Shown: positions 63,039 to 64,000 of the stretch, one piece after another
Numbering within the stretch: position 1 is the stretch's first letter
How the letters are laid out: every line of letters starts with the position of its first letter
Assembly: GCA_004154925.1 (NCBI GenBank)
Contig: QJNS01000053.1
Location: 248,001 to 312,000, forward strand
DNA: 64,000 bases
Direction of reading: 5' to 3'
From: Monosporascus cannonballus
Taxonomy: Eukaryota > Ascomycota > Sordariomycetes > Xylariales
The notes under the pieces: model-generated
Databases searched by the model: none
What the model was told of the DNA's origin: nothing
The model's input: the letters and a program-made list of their open reading frames with translations, nothing else
Made by a program: the position numbers and the translations under genes

Positions 63039-63781
63039 TTAAATCGTTATTCTTACGAAACCGTTTCGTTTGTATTTTGCATTATATAATTATTATTATT
63101 TTTAAATATATAATTATTTTATTTATAACTTTTAATTAATTAAAAATAAACGTTTTTATGAAATATTAATTTTCGTTTAAAATAATATAAATTATTTTAA
63201 TTTTAAATTATAATTTTTTCGATAAATAATAAAATTTAAACTTCTTTAAAAAATTATAAGTTTTCCGTATAATATAATATAATATTTACGTATAACGGGA
63301 TTTTAATTAACCGGAATTAAAATTGTTTATTAATTTTTAAAATATTAATTAATTAATTAATTTAAGTTATTAAATTATATAATTAATTATTATTTTCGCA
63401 AAAACATTAATTATATATAAAATTTTTAAATATTATATTAAATTTTTTTATATTAATGCTAAAAGTTTAATATACGTATATATATATTTTGTTTTAAAAG
63501 TATAACGTAATAAAATTAAAAAAAATTCGAATTTATTATATTTTAAAAAAAAGATAATAATGTAATAAATTCGGGCTGTAATTAATAAATACGTTAAGGT
63601 TTAAAAATAATAAATATATTTTAATTAAAATTAAAATAATATTAATAATAAGTTATATTCGAAATAATTGTATAAATATATATATATTATTATAGAAATA
63701 TTTTATTATTAAATTATTATAAATTTTCGTTTTTCTAAAAAAACAAAAATACTAAACGAAAGCGTTTTTGCGTAATTATAA

Positions 63782-63899
63782 CTCAGGCCTTGCTGGCTCG
63801 TTACGGGGATTTGGGATTTGATTGGTTAATATTTAGCGTTGTGGAGCGGTACTTGAGTGACTTTGAAGAAATTGGGAAAACGAGCCAGGGAGGCCTGAG
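63782..63899. repeat. 118-bp segment with about 22-bp inverted ends at the outer end of arm 2
   Basis: ctcaggccttgctggctcg at the left and cgagccagggaggcctgag at the right are inverted copies with about two mismatches, separated by about 75 bp. It looks like a MITE or a terminal hairpin of the larger element. No RIP here, while the arm 1 copy is decayed. Confidence 0.75.
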
Positions 63900-63915
63900 C
63901 TAGCTGAGGTAAAAG

Positions 63916-64000
63916 CTAAAAAACAATTTTACCCCAGAGACCTATATGCTGACAGGACATTACGTGTAAGGCTGATTACGGGCGCTAGAGGGAAGACTGG
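63916..64000. other. Unmutated flank beyond arm 2
   Basis: GC-normal sequence that no longer matches arm 1's flank. A small inverted repeat ggtaaaa...ttttacc spans the edge (about 63908-63934). No coding sequence is recognised in the 85 bases available. Confidence 0.5.

Larger units (their letters stand above)
53058..63915. mobile_element. Arm 2: second copy of the unidentified 10.7-kb element, inverted relative to arm 1
   Basis: Inverted colinear match to 18521-29168 over its whole length (position sum about 82,220-82,440). It is some 200 bp longer, partly through an extra 83-bp tandem copy near 59123-59285. The inner end (53058) meets copia F at CAACTTAT, as in arm 1. The outer end is GC-normal and unmutated. 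No protein family was recognised. Open stretches 58917-59169 and 59852-60055 are not accepted as genes. Confidence 0.82.

Noticed and set aside
18521..63915. A single giant palindrome, as in a mitochondrial plasmid or telomeric hairpin
   Set aside because: The arms are 24 kb apart, sit in two different copia families, and arm 1 is flanked by a direct repeat within a restored reading frame, so separate insertion is simpler.
1..64000. Mitochondrial, Plasmodium-like or bacterial AT-rich genome
   Set aside because: Chromovirus and copia elements with TSDs, strand-symmetric C-to-T decay and CpA loss indicate RIP in an ascomycete nucleus.

Overview
This window is one stack of dead transposable elements from a filamentous ascomycete (Pezizomycotina) that has repeat-induced point mutation (RIP). 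Nearly all of it is very AT-rich, CpA/TpG are scarce and TpA is abundant, open frames are broken by TAA/TAG where CAA/CAG is expected, and LTR ends expected to be TG...CA often read TA...TA. I see no intact gene. Every call rests on translation remnants, on LTR-to-LTR comparison inside the window, or on target-site duplications (TSDs). No database was searched.

Layout. (A) 1-3133, + strand: 3' half of a Ty3/gypsy chromovirus. (E) 3165-39426, - strand: a Ty1/copia element of about 6 kb, split into four visible pieces by later insertions. Inside E, from left to right: chromovirus D (4294-17347, - strand, TSD cgtta), which itself holds complete chromovirus B (8979-15368, + strand); an unidentified element of about 10.65 kb (arm 1, about 18521-29176, flanked by an 8-bp repeat CAACTTAT); chromovirus G (32191-38939, - strand, TSD tttaa); and chromovirus H (39427-43049, + strand, truncated), which sits in E's 5' LTR. 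H is cut by chromovirus I (43050-49801, - strand). Then come a partial LTR J (49802-50130), a lightly mutated fragment of an unrecognised gene (50131-51399), and the 3' part of a second copia family F (51400-53057, - strand). F abuts a second, inverted copy of the 10.7-kb element (arm 2, 53058-63915). The last 85 bases look like unmutated flank.

The nesting is supported independently by the reading frame. When D, arm 1 or G is removed with one TSD copy, E's protein frame continues across each scar (RT to RNase H, integrase-RT linker, and gag). The order of events is E first; then D, arm 1, G and H into E; then B into D and I into H.

Three things stand out. First, the unknown 10.7-kb element has two inverted copies, both meeting CAACTTAT at the same end, a 118-bp hairpin at the other end, and no recognisable enzyme. 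Second, the chromoviruses carry an ORF antisense to pol between the chromodomain and the 3' LTR. It reads as a Cys-rich plus coiled-coil protein and is traceable in A, B, D, G and I. Third, the chromovirus LTRs are modular: one shared TATA-R-U5 block is joined to at least four unrelated U3 modules, some built of 30-40-bp internal repeats.
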